Source of the DNA: a virus
Strand: one strand, 5' to 3'
Virus record (IMG/VR): IMGVR_UViG_3300017941_000022
Coordinates: 1-37,336 of that record
Length of the DNA: 37,336 nucleotides
The position numbers were made by a program, and so were the translations under genes. Positions 1 through 6,913 of the stretch are shown piece after piece. Numbering within the stretch: position 1 is the stretch's first letter; each line of letters begins with the position of its first letter. The notes under the pieces were generated by a model. The model saw nothing but the letters and a program-made list of their open reading frames with translations. It made no database searches and was not told the DNA's origin.

Positions 1-2
1 TG

Positions 3-284
3 CTAAACTTTTCTTTGCAGGATGCTCAAGGAAACGCTTTTGATTTGACGGGCAATTCCGGCTTGTTATTCAGGGCTCAGAGAAATGGGATTACTCAATT
101 AAAGTTCTCTAATGCAATGGCTGTCACGGGTTTGCCGACAGCTGGTACTTGTTCGTACACGGTAGGTCAGACCGACTTTGATACAGCGGGAATTTACAAC
201 GCAGAAATACAGGTTAGCTTTGGTTCTGAAGTTATTACGTTTTCAAATATTCAGGTCAATGTTTCACCAAAAGTGCCATATTAA
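3..284 (+). CDS. Baseplate/receptor-binding-type protein, 3' end only
   Basis: This is the C-terminal 93 residues of a gene that enters from the left edge; the frame is open from base 3 with no stop upstream, so the TTG at 15 is not needed as a start. The visible part reads as one small beta-sandwich: an L-N-F-S-L-Q-D strand, a G-N-A-F-D-L-T-G motif, a G-T-C-S-Y-T strand, a D-F-D-T-A-G-I-Y-N-A-E pattern and a final V-I-T-F-S strand. That order (dG.afdLtg ... D...G.Y.a) is typical of the N-terminal domain of phage baseplate upper proteins (BppU/DUF2479-like), which attach receptor-binding proteins to the tail tip. The family assignment is inference from this pattern; the full length is unknown. 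Confidence 0.55.
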   Translation, partial: LNFSLQDAQGNAFDLTGNSGLLFRAQRNGITQLKFSNAMAVTGLPTAGTCSYTVGQTDFDTAGIYNAEIQVSFGSEVITFSNIQVNVSPKVPY

Positions 285-309
285 AAAATATAGAAATATC
301 ACGTATAAT
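283..309 (+). promoter_or_regulatory. Promoter, AAAATATA/TATAAT type
   Basis: TATAAT lies at 304-309 and AAAATATA at 285-292, 11 nt apart. The same pair with spacings of 12 and 13 nt precedes the genes at 3757 and 8164. The ATG at 319 is 10 nt past the -10 box, so the transcript would have almost no leader. Confidence 0.5.
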
Positions 310-318
310 TAATCACGC

Positions 319-834
319 ATGGCAAAGAAACACGATATTTTCCCACTTATCTGGAAGTCACAATTTTCGATAACGAAAGAGACTATCGGAGCTCTTATTA
401 AAGAGTTGAACGACGAACTGCGTTATCAATCTACAGTTGTCTTACCAAGAACAGTTGGAATCAATCAACGACAAACTTTAAAGAGTATTCAACAACTTCG
501 CGAACGACGCGATGAGTTAGTAAAGATGTACATAAAGTCGTATGACGACCACCGTCATCCACGTTCTGGCACAGAAATAGATATGCCTTCTGAAGCTGCA
601 GAAGTAACTCCTGACGCAGACAAACACTGGGGCGTTCAAACTGAAGAATCGGTAAGAGCTTCTGTCGGGAAGTCGTTTAGAAAGACTGTGACGACAAAAA
701 TGGATGAATTGAAATCTCTTTATCAGAGAGCTTGGGGTTCAACGATGGGACTGCAGGATTTAGAAAAAATGTCAGAGACAGAAGTGGATGAAAACATCGG
801 CGCGCTAAAGGCAATTTTTGACGATTTACGATAA
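319..834 (+). CDS. Hypothetical virion-module protein, 171 aa
   Basis: I do not recognise this family. The protein is mixed-charge and mostly helical, with a basic stretch Q-L-R-E-R-R-D-E-L near residues 60-68 and an acidic C-terminus ending A-I-F-D-D-L-R. No membrane segment, signal peptide or Cys motif is visible. The start ATG sits 10 nt past a TATAAT box, so the mRNA is nearly leaderless, and there is no Shine-Dalgarno sequence. The stop is 3 nt before the next gene, so the two are likely co-transcribed. The position two to three genes upstream of the prohead protease suggests a virion or head-assembly role, but that is only context. Confidence 0.7.
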   Translation: MAKKHDIFPLIWKSQFSITKETIGALIKELNDELRYQSTVVLPRTVGINQRQTLKSIQQLRERRDELVKMYIKSYDDHRHPRSGTEIDMPSEAAEVTPDADKHWGVQTEESVRASVGKSFRKTVTTKMDELKSLYQRAWGSTMGLQDLEKMSETEVDENIGALKAIFDDLR

Positions 835-836
835 TT

Positions 837-1715
837 ATGGATTTTAAAACTTTTAAAAAAGCTAGTGAATTAAGAAAGGGAGATGTTATTGTAGCCGGTA
901 AGATTAACGATTCTATTCAGTCAATAAACTACTTGAAATCTAAGACAAATACTGTTATAAAAATAACAGGGAGAACTTTTAATTATAATCTAAGTCCAAA
1001 TGATAAAGTAGAAATCTATGACGTTGAGAAAGAACTTTCTGTTTTAACCCCGTCGGATTTAGCAAAAATTGATAGAGAACTCATGAAATCTGCTTTGAGA
1101 AAGCAGGACAACCCGTTTGCTATTTGCACTGATTCTGTGGGAAACCAGGATTCTGCAAAGTATGAAAGATGTGTTCAACACGTGAAAGCTAAATATGGAA
1201 AAGACTGGAACGCAGAACACGAGAACATGAATACTGATTTGATGTCGACGTCTGACCAGAGGATGGATACAGTAAGGCCAGATTTGACAGATGACACGAC
1301 CTCTGCTGACATGATGGATACGAGAAGGGTAGTAGGCAAAGTTATCGGTTCTAATGCAAAAGACAGAATGGTAAACGAAGCAATAATACTTTTGATGAGA
1401 GGCAAATCGTTTGGTCTTTCCGGAAAATCAAAATCGAATGCTTTGCAAGCTTTAAAGACAGTGGACGAAGAAGGGAAATATAAATCTGAATATCCTCAGA
1501 TGGTTGAATTTATTGTCAACCAATTTAAGGAAGCTAATAAATCTCAACTTCAAAAAGAAGTAATCCAAAAAATTTCTGATGCTCAAATAGAAGCTGACCC
1601 AGTTGACGCATATATTAGTGAAGGCGTTGGTTGGGGGCATATACGAGAAGTATTAGAAGACGCGGGATGGTCTGAAAGTGAAATAAAAAGTGTTGAACGA
1701 GCAATATACGATTAA
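837..1715 (+). CDS. Hypothetical head-associated protein with N-P-F-A-I-C motif, 292 aa
   Basis: Residues 1-70 are a small beta-rich domain (A-S-E-L-R-K-G-D-V-I-V-A-G). Residues 91-115 carry N-P-F-A-I-C-T-D-S-V-G followed by K-Y-E-R-C-V-Q-H-V-K, a Cys-containing motif that recurs as short linear segments in phage proteins encoded near portal and protease genes. The C-terminal third is helical and ends in a helix-turn-helix-like stretch (G-W-G-H-I-R-E-V-L-E-D-A-G-W). Function is unknown; a minor capsid or portal-associated role is an inference from gene order. It starts 3 nt after the previous stop and has no Shine-Dalgarno sequence. Confidence 0.65.
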   Translation: MDFKTFKKASELRKGDVIVAGKINDSIQSINYLKSKTNTVIKITGRTFNYNLSPNDKVEIYDVEKELSVLTPSDLAKIDRELMKSALRKQDNPFAICTDSVGNQDSAKYERCVQHVKAKYGKDWNAEHENMNTDLMSTSDQRMDTVRPDLTDDTTSADMMDTRRVVGKVIGSNAKDRMVNEAIILLMRGKSFGLSGKSKSNALQALKTVDEEGKYKSEYPQMVEFIVNQFKEANKSQLQKEVIQKISDAQIEADPVDAYISEGVGWGHIREVLEDAGWSESEIKSVERAIYD

Positions 1716-1720
1716 GGTCG
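1714..1720 (+). promoter_or_regulatory. AAGGTCG initiation motif
   Basis: AAGGTCG, 22 nt upstream of the ATG at 1743, followed by an A/T-rich unstructured stretch. It is one of seven occurrences placed 17-26 nt before a start codon in this window. Confidence 0.4.
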
Positions 1721-1742
1721 AAAAAACTAATTTATAAATATT

Positions 1743-1958
1743 ATGGCAAAACTACAACCACACGCAAACCCAAGAGTTCTTCCAATCCTTACAACTAATG
1801 TGCATTTATATTCAGTCAAACTTATCAATGACTACGATTATTCGTCTGTACTAATTAGTGCTGACACTGCAGCAGATGCACAGACGAGTGCAGTTGATGA
1901 ATACCAGAGGCAGACAGGATTGCTTCCGAATAGTGCAATCGTTACTCTGATAAAATAA
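1743..1958 (+). CDS. Small hypothetical protein, 71 aa
   Basis: This short protein has two predicted beta strands (V-L-P-I-L-T-T-N-V-H-L-Y-S-V-K-L-I and S-S-V-L-I-S-A-D) and an alanine-rich helix (A-D-T-A-A-D-A-Q-T-S-A-V-D-E-Y). I do not recognise it. Its stop TAA abuts the next ATG directly (TAAATG), which indicates translational coupling with the 583-residue protein. The start has AAGGTCG upstream instead of a Shine-Dalgarno sequence. Confidence 0.65.
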   Translation: MAKLQPHANPRVLPILTTNVHLYSVKLINDYDYSSVLISADTAADAQTSAVDEYQRQTGLLPNSAIVTLIK

Positions 1959-3710
1959 ATGAAGTTCAAAGACGTTTGGAATAGTCTTAAAAAAGAAGAC
2001 ACAAACGATTCCTACGTTATCTCTAGATTCAAAGAGTTAAAAAGCGAAGGACTCGATGGTCTTGAATTAGAAAATATGCTCATCGCTGAGACGGGCCTTT
2101 CGAGAGAAAAGATAAGAACAATACTGGCCGTTTCAAAAGACGTAGGAGTAGATTATGCTGGACCGATACCTAAATCAGGGTTGGCTGCACAAGATTTAGA
2201 AGGAGATTCTTCATCGACAAAATCTCAAAAACACCCGGTAGCTATCGGTTTCAATGGAGACAAAGTGACAATTTTTTATAAAGATTCTAAAGAACTGATT
2301 GACAAAATGAGTGATAACCAATATGACAGTATCGCGGAAGCAATGTATCACAGAGAATATGACAATTTAAATACTCAAGAACAGGAAGAAGTTAGTGAAG
2401 CAGTTGAAGCTTTAGGGAAGCAAGCAGAAAAGACTAGCATTCAAAAACACCATTTTGAGAATGAGATTGGAAGTGAAGAAAAGGCTCATGCTCATTATCA
2501 TGAGTTAGCTGACGAGAATCCCGAACACGGCTCAACATTAGATTCTATGGCTGAGGATGAAGCCGGCCACTCAAGAAAACTGAATGAAATGGAGTTGGAA
2601 GAGGAAGGTATAAAAATTGATAGCGAATCAAAAGAAAAATCTCAAGTTCAGAAAGAAGGATGGGATTTTGAACACGGTTCATTTCCGTCAGCGACAGAAG
2701 TTTCAAGAGTACTAAGAGAAGCTGGGATTAGAGTTCGAGTTTATCCTAGTTCTTATAAACATCATACTTCAATTGAAATTGACGATAAAGATGCTGGGCG
2801 TGCGAAAAAGATTTTAAGAGAGAAGGGTTTGTTAGAGAGTTGGATGAAATCTCAATCTCAAATAGAAAAGGTTCCTATAAGAGGTCCTTCTGTAAAATGC
2901 AAGTATTGCGATACAGAAGTTAAAGACGACAAAAAATCTAAAGAAGACCATTTCAAGATTTACCATCCAAGAATGGCAGTGAGTGACATCGATTCTTTGT
3001 TTGAAAAAGACATAAGAAATTATGGACAAAAAGTCAGTGCGGGAAATATCGTAGGAGCCAAAAAAGATACTAGTTCTTCTGAATACGATTTAGATGCAGA
3101 CATGAATAATGTCAATACGATAGGAAATGAAACTCCAGTAGAAGAAACTTCAAATGATTCTAGCAGTCCATATGATATCGATGAGAAATACACGATGACT
3201 GGCCCAACTGGTGACACGAAGAAACACGCACAAGCGATAAAATTCGACGGGGAAAAAATTACAATATACTACACTGGTGGGGAAATTAAGAAATGCAGAC
3301 CTTCTAAAGACATACAAGCAGACATCAGCAAGATTCAAGGTGTGTTGTATTCGGAATACGACCCATTTGAAAAGAAAGTACTATATACAAAGTTAAATCT
3401 ATTAAGAGAAGAACTTTACGATGCACAAATAGAAGAGAAAAAGTTAGTTGATACGCAAACAAGGAAAGCTATGACATTTATGAAATCTCAAAAAACGCCG
3501 TCGTTTAAAGATGTTTGGATGCAGAAAGACTTATCAAATTCAGAAATGGAGAAATTGGTTGATGAGGTTACTGACAGGTTGCAAGACGGGGATTACAACT
3601 GGAAGGTAAAAGCAGTCAACTTTTTGAGGAGCAGGAGAAAAGGAATTTCTGAGGCAGAGATAGCCGAAATCTTAGATGCGGTTCAAGAGTCACCGGCTTT
3701 TAACGAGTAG
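1959..3710 (+). CDS. Multidomain virion-associated protein with ferritin-like segment and C2H2 zinc finger, 583 aa
   Basis: Several segments are visible. Residues 1-13 (F-K-D-V-W) recur near residue 512. Residues about 66-84 (Y-A-G-P-I-P-K-S-G-L-A-A-Q-D-L-E) resemble the N-terminus of the major capsid protein. K-H-P-V-A-I-G-F-N-G-D-K-V-T-I-F-Y (about 91) is repeated as K-H-A-Q-A-I-K-F-D-G-E-K-I-T-I-Y-Y (about 425). Residues about 165-210 hold an E-E-K-A-H-A-H-Y-H-E-L ... E-D-E-A-G-H motif like a rubrerythrin/ferritin mini-domain. Near residue 315 is C-x2-C-x12-H-x4-H. The protein looks like a mosaic of short domains joined by acidic linkers. It lies just upstream of the protease, so a scaffold-like, portal-adjacent or internal virion role is plausible but unproven. 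It ends with TAG, which shows that amber is a stop in this genome. Confidence 0.7.
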   Translation: MKFKDVWNSLKKEDTNDSYVISRFKELKSEGLDGLELENMLIAETGLSREKIRTILAVSKDVGVDYAGPIPKSGLAAQDLEGDSSSTKSQKHPVAIGFNGDKVTIFYKDSKELIDKMSDNQYDSIAEAMYHREYDNLNTQEQEEVSEAVEALGKQAEKTSIQKHHFENEIGSEEKAHAHYHELADENPEHGSTLDSMAEDEAGHSRKLNEMELEEEGIKIDSESKEKSQVQKEGWDFEHGSFPSATEVSRVLREAGIRVRVYPSSYKHHTSIEIDDKDAGRAKKILREKGLLESWMKSQSQIEKVPIRGPSVKCKYCDTEVKDDKKSKEDHFKIYHPRMAVSDIDSLFEKDIRNYGQKVSAGNIVGAKKDTSSSEYDLDADMNNVNTIGNETPVEETSNDSSSPYDIDEKYTMTGPTGDTKKHAQAIKFDGEKITIYYTGGEIKKCRPSKDIQADISKIQGVLYSEYDPFEKKVLYTKLNLLREELYDAQIEEKKLVDTQTRKAMTFMKSQKTPSFKDVWMQKDLSNSEMEKLVDEVTDRLQDGDYNWKVKAVNFLRSRRKGISEAEIAEILDAVQESPAFNE

Positions 3711-3738
3711 AAAAAATATAAATAAACGCTAGTATAAT
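3711..3738 (+). promoter_or_regulatory. Promoter of the protease/capsid unit
   Basis: AAAATATA at 3713-3720 and TATAAT at 3733-3738, 12 nt apart, begin directly after the TAG of the previous gene. The -10 box is followed by TAATC, as at 304-314. Expected transcription starts about 12 nt before the ATG at 3757. Confidence 0.55.
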
Positions 3739-3756
3739 TAATCTTCAAGGCAATAA

Positions 3757-5553
3757 ATGAATACTACTTTTGTAGCAGAAAACGAACCGGGATTTCACTT
3801 TGACTTCCTTATTGAAAAAGCATTCGCTCCCGATGTTGAAGATTTAGTAGTCATTGGAGTGGCATCTACTCCAAACATAGACCACGACAAAGAGCGGATG
3901 GCTGAGCCCGCTTTGAAAAGGATGGCGAGGATAATCAATGAGAAATCTGTACCGTTGAGAGTAGAACACCAGAAAGGAAACGGTGCAATTGTCGGAGACG
4001 TTGATAAAGCTTGGATTGATGACAGAAATAAACTTTGGGTTCAAGCAACATTAGATAAGAACAATCCAGCTGCAATGATGCTACATAGTGCGTTGAAAGC
4101 TGGTGCGAAATTAGGATTGTCAGTTGGGGGTCGTGTTAAGAGAGCTGTTCAAGAGTTAAATGAAGGACAGGGTCAATTTATAAGAGCATTCCATGATGTA
4201 ACTCTTGAAGAGGTTTCGGTTACACCCAGGCCATCGAATTATGACGCTTGGTTGTTAAACAAGAATTACATTGAAAAAGGTCAATCAGTTGACCATTTAT
4301 ATAATTCGCCTCTCTATGATGTTTTCTTATTTGAAAATCCAAAATTTGATTACTTGGCATCGATTGAAAAGTCGATACCAAAAGATGCTTGGAAAAAGGT
4401 CGAACCAGAAACTAATAACAATATAGTTATGGACATAAAAAACATAAAAAAGACAGAAACAACTGTAGAAGAGTCAACTAAACCGAAAGAGGAAAAAGCT
4501 GGTACGTCTGAGTCTCCTGTAGAACTTTATGAAGGAAAAGACGGACCAACGGCTGGTTTAGCTTCTAAAGCATATGTCGACCAGAAATTCGCAGATTTTT
4601 CAAAGACTGTTGCAGACGTTTTCAGAACTGAATTGAAGAAATTCACTGAGGAAGACGCAACTGGAACAACGAGAATGGCGGATGCTCCTCCAGCAGAAGA
4701 GCAGCCAGCCGATGACCAGCATCTTCCTGATGACAAAAAGGAAGAGAATCCTGCACAGGAAAGAGCCGTGAAGACTGGTGCTAATGGTTCTGATGAATTG
4801 GGTCAGAGAGAAAAGACCCCTGGCGCATCCATAAAGCAGCCAGCACATGACCAAGACAATCCTGACGGTGAGAAAAAAGAGAATCCTGCTCAGGTTAGAA
4901 CAGTAAAGACAGCTAGAGAATATTTGCGTGACTTGGCTCTTCGAATGAGAAAGGACACTGTAGAAAGTTCAACTTCTCCTACGGCGGAGAATGAAACGAA
5001 AGAAAAGGCTGATACTTCTGAGAAGACTCCAGAATGGAATACTGCAGAAGGCAAGAAAGAAGAAAAGGCGGCGACAGAGACTTCTGCTGCAGCGACTTCT
5101 GAGGATTTACCTACTGCGCATAAAGCAGAGGACGACTCAGAAGATGATTCGTCTATGGGTCACAAAGAAGCAGATTATAAGCTACCCGAAATAAATCGCA
5201 ATACTAAGAAACACGCAGATATCGATATGTTAGCTTTTTCGGTAGCAAAGTCAATTGACGATGCAGAAGCGAAATTTGCAAAATCAGGAAAAAGAGTTCC
5301 TGGCTTCAGACAGGTTATCGTTGATTTCATTCGTCAAGACTCTGAAATTCAGAAGTCAATCCGCGAGATGATGAGACAGCCGGGCGAAAAGAAATCAGTT
5401 ATCGTGGGAACGCCTTACGCATTCTTGAAAGATGGAACACGTTTGAGATTAATTCCAGATGACGCTTTCGTTCAGAAGTCATTTGACCCGAAAGCAAACT
5501 TCAAAGAAACATATAAGACTTATTTCTCTTCTCAGCAAGACGGGAAAAGATAA
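3757..5553 (+). CDS. Prohead protease with C-terminal scaffold-like extension, 598 aa
   Basis: Residues 1-170 match the HK97-type prohead maturation protease fold (clan SH): an early V-V-I-G-V-A-S-T-P strand, the candidate catalytic His71 in L-R-V-E-H-Q, the candidate catalytic Ser122 in L-G-L-S-V-G-G, and the closing T-L-E-E-V-S-V-T-P-R-P-S motif. In that family His, Ser and Glu cut the scaffold and capsid delta domain after assembly. Residues 225-598 are long, charged and low-complexity, with a repeated K-K-E-N-P-A-Q segment (about 328-334 and 373-379) and a compact C-terminal domain (485-598), typical of a scaffold that binds capsid protein. Fusion of protease and scaffold, with an internal start at Met225, is like the lambda C/Nu3 arrangement. 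The catalytic residues are assigned by motif only. Confidence 0.85.
   Translation: MNTTFVAENEPGFHFDFLIEKAFAPDVEDLVVIGVASTPNIDHDKERMAEPALKRMARIINEKSVPLRVEHQKGNGAIVGDVDKAWIDDRNKLWVQATLDKNNPAAMMLHSALKAGAKLGLSVGGRVKRAVQELNEGQGQFIRAFHDVTLEEVSVTPRPSNYDAWLLNKNYIEKGQSVDHLYNSPLYDVFLFENPKFDYLASIEKSIPKDAWKKVEPETNNNIVMDIKNIKKTETTVEESTKPKEEKAGTSESPVELYEGKDGPTAGLASKAYVDQKFADFSKTVADVFRTELKKFTEEDATGTTRMADAPPAEEQPADDQHLPDDKKEENPAQERAVKTGANGSDELGQREKTPGASIKQPAHDQDNPDGEKKENPAQVRTVKTAREYLRDLALRMRKDTVESSTSPTAENETKEKADTSEKTPEWNTAEGKKEEKAATETSAAATSEDLPTAHKAEDDSEDDSSMGHKEADYKLPEINRNTKKHADIDMLAFSVAKSIDDAEAKFAKSGKRVPGFRQVIVDFIRQDSEIQKSIREMMRQPGEKKSVIVGTPYAFLKDGTRLRLIPDDAFVQKSFDPKANFKETYKTYFSSQQDGKR
4396..4402 (+). promoter_or_regulatory. 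AAGGTCG motif inside the protease gene
   Basis: AAGGTCG lies 26 nt before the in-frame ATG at 4429. The same heptamer at a similar distance precedes six other start codons, so it supports an internal initiation site for the scaffold. Confidence 0.4.
4429..5553 (+). CDS. Nested scaffold protein, internal start in the protease gene
   Basis: An in-frame ATG (Met225 of the long product) begins a 374-residue segment that contains none of the protease domain. It opens M-D-I-K-N-I-K-K and is rich in Glu, Lys, Ala, Thr and Pro up to about residue 260 of the nested product, as expected of a scaffold: a predicted coiled coil around K-A-Y-V-D-Q-K-F-A-D-F, two copies of E/K-N-P-A-Q-x-R-x-V-K-T, and a folded C-terminus that would contact the capsid shell. 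The AAGGTCG motif 26 nt upstream and an A/T-rich leader match other starts in this genome. Separate expression is inferred; only the fusion is certain as an open frame. Confidence 0.5.
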   Translation: MDIKNIKKTETTVEESTKPKEEKAGTSESPVELYEGKDGPTAGLASKAYVDQKFADFSKTVADVFRTELKKFTEEDATGTTRMADAPPAEEQPADDQHLPDDKKEENPAQERAVKTGANGSDELGQREKTPGASIKQPAHDQDNPDGEKKENPAQVRTVKTAREYLRDLALRMRKDTVESSTSPTAENETKEKADTSEKTPEWNTAEGKKEEKAATETSAAATSEDLPTAHKAEDDSEDDSSMGHKEADYKLPEINRNTKKHADIDMLAFSVAKSIDDAEAKFAKSGKRVPGFRQVIVDFIRQDSEIQKSIREMMRQPGEKKSVIVGTPYAFLKDGTRLRLIPDDAFVQKSFDPKANFKETYKTYFSSQQDGKR

Positions 5554-5706
5554 TTAATTGGTCAAAGATAAAGACCATATAAAACTCAGCTAAAAGAGCT
5601 TTGGCCTAAGTCGTGGTCGGTCGACAATCGCCCGTATTGTTAGATTATTCATCAAAACGATACAGGGATAACGAACATATTAGGCGAGTACTTTAACAAA
5701 AAACAA
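5554..5706 (+). promoter_or_regulatory. Structured leader of the major capsid gene
   Basis: This 153-nt gap folds into two elements. TGGTC (5559-5563) pairs with GACCA (5573-5577). TCGCC (5628-5632) pairs with GGCGA (5683-5687) around an 8-bp helix, GTATTGTT (5634-5641) with AACGATAC (5656-5663). The last 20 nt before the ATG are unpaired and A-rich. It could raise capsid mRNA stability or translation. No reading frame of use is visible. Confidence 0.5.
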
Positions 5707-6747
5707 ATGGATTTTTCTAGAATAGAAAAAGCATTGGATTTGTACGAGAAGAACGTTGACACAACCTTTGCGGGACCTGTTCCTACTTCTCTATTGGCTC
5801 GTCAAGAGTTGGAGCAAGCGATTGTTGTCCTATCGGACCGTTTGACTCCATTCCGCGACAGAGTAACGAGAATAAAGGGAGAAGGTTTGGCTCACTTGTG
5901 GAACCAGAGAACGCGTTTGGATACTACAGCTCAGGGACCTGCTGGTCTTACTCAGTTGTTTTATGCAGACGGCCAGTTGCCTCCACAGCTGGACCCAGCG
6001 TACGTGCAGAAGACTGCAGCTTACAAATACCTCGGCGTGACAGCAGTTATTACGGGCCCGATGATAGCATCAGGTCGTTCATACGCTGACATCGAGGCAG
6101 AAATTGCAGAATCTTCTCTTCGCGCTGTCATTCAGAATGAAGAATGGGCTATCTTCAAAGGTTCGAATGCAACTAACTCATTGTCGTTTGACGGCTTTGA
6201 CGTTCAGTTGGTGACGAACGTTTCGGATTATGCAGCTGCAACTTTAGCGGCGACGGGTGTAACAATCCCGGCGTTTGATAAGTTGATTAAGCTAACAAGA
6301 AATCAAGGTGCTAATAGACTTGATGGAATCTATCTTTCATACGGACTACAAAACGTTGTGAATCAGATTGTTTCGTCAGCTGCTAGATACTACATTAACT
6401 TGGACGCTGGCGCGAATAACATCGTCGCTGGTGACAATGTGACTTCATACGCTTCGGCGCTTGGTCCTATCCCAGTTATTGGAGATTTCTTCTGCAACGC
6501 TGCGCTTCCTTATCCAATTGACCCGACAGGTTCATCTGGTACGCAGGGTAATGCAGTTTCAACTGTTTACTTCTTGCGCCACGATGAGCAGGGTGTTCAG
6601 ATGGTAGACTTAATGCCTATCGGACGAACAGAATTGGCTAAGATTGCAGACACGATTCGATTCTACATCAATGAGTATACTGTCTTGGCAGTCAAGGCAG
6701 AACCTTGGTGCGGAATGCTTATCCATGTGAGTGACCCAGTCGTATAA
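5707..6747 (+). CDS. Major capsid protein, HK97 fold, 346 aa
   Basis: Length, position after the protease/scaffold and composition all fit the HK97-fold shell protein. Residues 1-60 hold a helical N-arm (L-D-L-Y-E-K-N-V-D-T-T-F-A-G-P) and an E-loop region (about 50-85: R-I-K-G-E-G-L-A-H-L-W-N-Q-R-T). The A-domain spine helix is near I-E-A-E-I-A-E-S-S-L-R-A-V-I-Q-N-E-E-W-A-I-F-K (the family's E-x-x-x-x-x-G/F-x-G/N pattern before a beta strand). The C-terminal part has Y-F-L-R-H-D-E-Q-G-V-Q-M-V-D-L-M-P-I-G-R-T and E-P-W-C-G-M-L-I-H-V. No long delta domain precedes the arm, which fits a separate scaffold. The start is ATG with no Shine-Dalgarno sequence, behind a structured leader. Confidence 0.85.
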   Translation: MDFSRIEKALDLYEKNVDTTFAGPVPTSLLARQELEQAIVVLSDRLTPFRDRVTRIKGEGLAHLWNQRTRLDTTAQGPAGLTQLFYADGQLPPQLDPAYVQKTAAYKYLGVTAVITGPMIASGRSYADIEAEIAESSLRAVIQNEEWAIFKGSNATNSLSFDGFDVQLVTNVSDYAAATLAATGVTIPAFDKLIKLTRNQGANRLDGIYLSYGLQNVVNQIVSSAARYYINLDAGANNIVAGDNVTSYASALGPIPVIGDFFCNAALPYPIDPTGSSGTQGNAVSTVYFLRHDEQGVQMVDLMPIGRTELAKIADTIRFYINEYTVLAVKAEPWCGMLIHVSDPVV

Positions 6748-6913
6748 AGACAATTTAACTTGTGACAGTTGGGTTCGTGCTTTCTTTCCGAGCAAGCAAG
6801 AACCCGCTGGAAAAGCTGTCACTGCATCGGAATATAGAAACCATTGGTTGAGAGGGCATAAAGCGCTCTCAAGTCATTCTAGAGGTTTCTAGAAGGTATT
6901 AGAAAGAGGTCTA
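6748..6913 (+). other. Three hairpins downstream of the capsid gene
   Basis: GTGACAG (6762-6768) pairs with CTGTCAC (6816-6822) around GGGTTC/GAACCC (6771-6776, 6800-6805). TTGAGAG (6848-6854) pairs with CTCTCAA (6866-6872). TTCTAGA (6877-6883) pairs with TCTAGAA (6888-6894). None is followed by a T tract, so they look like mRNA-stabilising or processing hairpins that uncouple capsid from glycosyltransferase expression. Confidence 0.5.

Noticed and set aside
1731-1738. T4-type late promoter (TATAAATA) before the gene at 1743
   Set aside because: A single occurrence in an A/T-rich leader with no comparable copies at other late genes.
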